Positions 5,270 to 6,412 of a stretch of 6,412 bases of DNA are shown in pieces. A program made the translations under genes and the position numbers. The DNA is from Caldithrix sp964532875 (lineage in GTDB: Bacteria; Calditrichota; Calditrichia; Calditrichales; Calditrichaceae), in assembly GCA_964532875.1 (NCBI GenBank), contig CAZHIZ010000191.1:1-6412 (forward strand), given 5' to 3'. Numbering within the stretch: the stretch's first letter is position 1; every line of letters begins with the position of its first letter. The notes under the pieces were generated by a model. The model was given only the letters and a program-made list of their open reading frames with translations. It searched no databases and was not told the origin of the DNA.

Positions 5270-6412
5270 GTGCAGCGTACTATTTTACATGTGGATATGG
5301 ACGCCTTTTTTGCGGCCGTTGAACAACGGGAACACCCGCAATGGAAAGGGAAACCCGTTATCGTGGGAGCCGATCCCGAGGGGGGACGCGGACGGGGTGT
5401 CGTTTCCACCTGTTCCTACGAGGCGCGTCGTTTCGGCGTACATTCGGCCATGCCCATTTCGCAAGCCTACCGCCGCTGTCCGCAAGCCATTTTCGTTCGC
5501 CCCAACGGTGCTTTGTACAGTCAGGTTAGCCAAAGCATTTTTGAAATTTTCTACGAATTTACCGACCTGGTGGAGCCGCTTTCCATTGACGAGGCCTTTT
5601 TGGATGTTACCGGCAGTACGCGTCTTTTCGGCGACGGCGTGAGTATTGCGCGAAAAATTAAGGAACGGATTGTGCAAAAAGAACACTTGACGGCTTCTAT
5701 TGGGGTGGCACCCAACAAATATCTGGCTAAAATCGCTTCCGATCTGCAAAAGCCGGACGGATTGGTGGTGGTCGCGCCGGACAAAATTGAAGCTTTCCTT
5801 TACCCGCTGGATATTTCCCGTTTGTGGGGAGCCGGTCCTAAAACGCAGCAGGTTTTGCGCAAAATGGGTATTCAAACCATCGGCGATTTGGCCCGCTTCC
5901 CTTTGGATATTCTTAAACGTAAACTGGGCAGTGCGGGCGAACATTTTTATCGCCTGGCCCACGGCATGGACGACCGACCGGTTGTGGTGGAAGAGACCGT
6001 CAAATCCGTTAGCAACGAACACACCTTCGATCAGGACACGGACGACAGGGATGAATTGCGGCACACATTACTTTTTTTAGCGGAAAAGGTTGGGTACCGC
6101 CTACGGAAAAAACATTTGAAAGGTCGTACCGTCCACTTAAAGCTACGTTACGAAAACTTTAGCACCATTACCCGCAATTTAACCTTGAATCATCTCACCG
6201 ATCGCACGAAGGAAATTTTTGAAGTAGTGCAGGATTTGTTTGAAAAAAATTACCAGCCCGGACGCAAAATACGTTTGTTGGGGGTTGGAGTTAGCGGATT
6301 TTCTGAGCAGGCCAACGGACAATTGTCGCTTTTTCAGGATCAGGAAGAAAAGCACGAAAAATTGGATCAGGTGCAGGATTTACTTATCGAACGTTTCGGC
6401 AAACACATCGTG
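5270..6412 (+). CDS. dinB: DNA polymerase IV (Y-family translesion polymerase), 3' end cut by window
   Basis: The 381 visible residues make a Y-family translesion polymerase, an error-prone enzyme that copies past damaged template bases. The palm holds HVDMDAFFAAVE with metal-binding D9, and LSIDEAFLDV with catalytic D107 and E108. F14 is the steric gate against ribonucleotides. Other family blocks are SYEARRFGV with AMP, and the conserved SIGVAPNKYLAKIASD. A helix-hairpin-helix thumb (LWGAGPKT, about 185-215) precedes the little-finger domain (about 244-345). QLSLF at 351-355 is a canonical beta-clamp binding motif. A charged tail, as in many bacterial DinB proteins, follows and runs past the edge, so only a few residues should be missing. 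The start is the GTG at 5270, with GGGGG 5 nt upstream; the family N-terminus begins right there. The gene stands alone, and no standard LexA box is visible. Confidence 0.95.
   Translation, partial: MQRTILHVDMDAFFAAVEQREHPQWKGKPVIVGADPEGGRGRGVVSTCSYEARRFGVHSAMPISQAYRRCPQAIFVRPNGALYSQVSQSIFEIFYEFTDLVEPLSIDEAFLDVTGSTRLFGDGVSIARKIKERIVQKEHLTASIGVAPNKYLAKIASDLQKPDGLVVVAPDKIEAFLYPLDISRLWGAGPKTQQVLRKMGIQTIGDLARFPLDILKRKLGSAGEHFYRLAHGMDDRPVVVEETVKSVSNEHTFDQDTDDRDELRHTLLFLAEKVGYRLRKKHLKGRTVHLKLRYENFSTITRNLTLNHLTDRTKEIFEVVQDLFEKNYQPGRKIRLLGVGVSGFSEQANGQLSLFQDQEEKHEKLDQVQDLLIERFGKHIV

Noticed and set aside
5285..6064. A 259-codon open frame on the minus strand
   Set aside because: It lies wholly opposite dinB, whose product matches its family along its length. 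The minus-strand translation resembles nothing and lacks a ribosome binding site, so it is an antisense shadow.
1..6412. CRISPR array, tRNA, rRNA, insertion sequence or prophage genes
   Set aside because: No regularly spaced repeats with unique spacers (the 23-bp repeats are directly adjacent), no cloverleaf, and no transposase, integrase or phage-type frame was found on either strand.

Overview
The window looks like chromosomal DNA from a free-living, probably Gram-negative bacterium of moderate GC content. Genes are separated by AT-rich spacers, have Shine-Dalgarno sites, and show sigma70-like promoters. I cannot name the organism. A deep-branching marine or moderately thermophilic lineage such as Calditrichota would fit the gene mix (KamA-like radical SAM enzyme, DhnA-type class I aldolase, inositol-phosphate-type cytidylyltransferase), but this is inference only.

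Layout, left to right. Positions 1-123 hold a short open minus-strand frame that runs off the edge and is probably not coding. Positions 124-1422 (minus) encode a KamA-family radical SAM / PLP enzyme whose substrate pocket differs from true lysine 2,3-aminomutase. Positions 1423-2082 are a divergent intergenic region. It contains a strong minus-strand promoter, a foldable 110-nt four-way-junction element in the leader of the KamA-like gene, and one or two plus-strand promoters for the next gene. Positions 2083-3144 (plus) encode class I fructose-bisphosphate aldolase (fbaB). A perfect hairpin at 3154-3186 separates it from a convergent minus-strand pair. That pair is a CDP-alcohol/inositol-phosphate-type cytidylyltransferase (3184-3891) and an AUR1-like PAP2 membrane protein (3932-4906), transcribed in the order PAP2 then cytidylyltransferase. 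Positions 4907-5269 are a second divergent spacer with a three-copy 23-bp tandem repeat and a dyad. From 5270 to the right edge (plus) lies DNA polymerase IV (dinB), missing only its last few codons.

How the genes may work together. The PAP2/cytidylyltransferase pair is the most suggestive unit. The cytidylyltransferase could activate a polyol phosphate such as inositol-1-phosphate as a CDP derivative, and the AUR1-like membrane enzyme could transfer or dephosphorylate a phospho-polyol head group, giving an inositol-type lipid or a compatible solute. The KamA-like enzyme may make a beta-amino acid. Aldolase and Pol IV are ordinary housekeeping and DNA-damage-tolerance genes. The least explained part is the structured leader upstream of the KamA-like gene.
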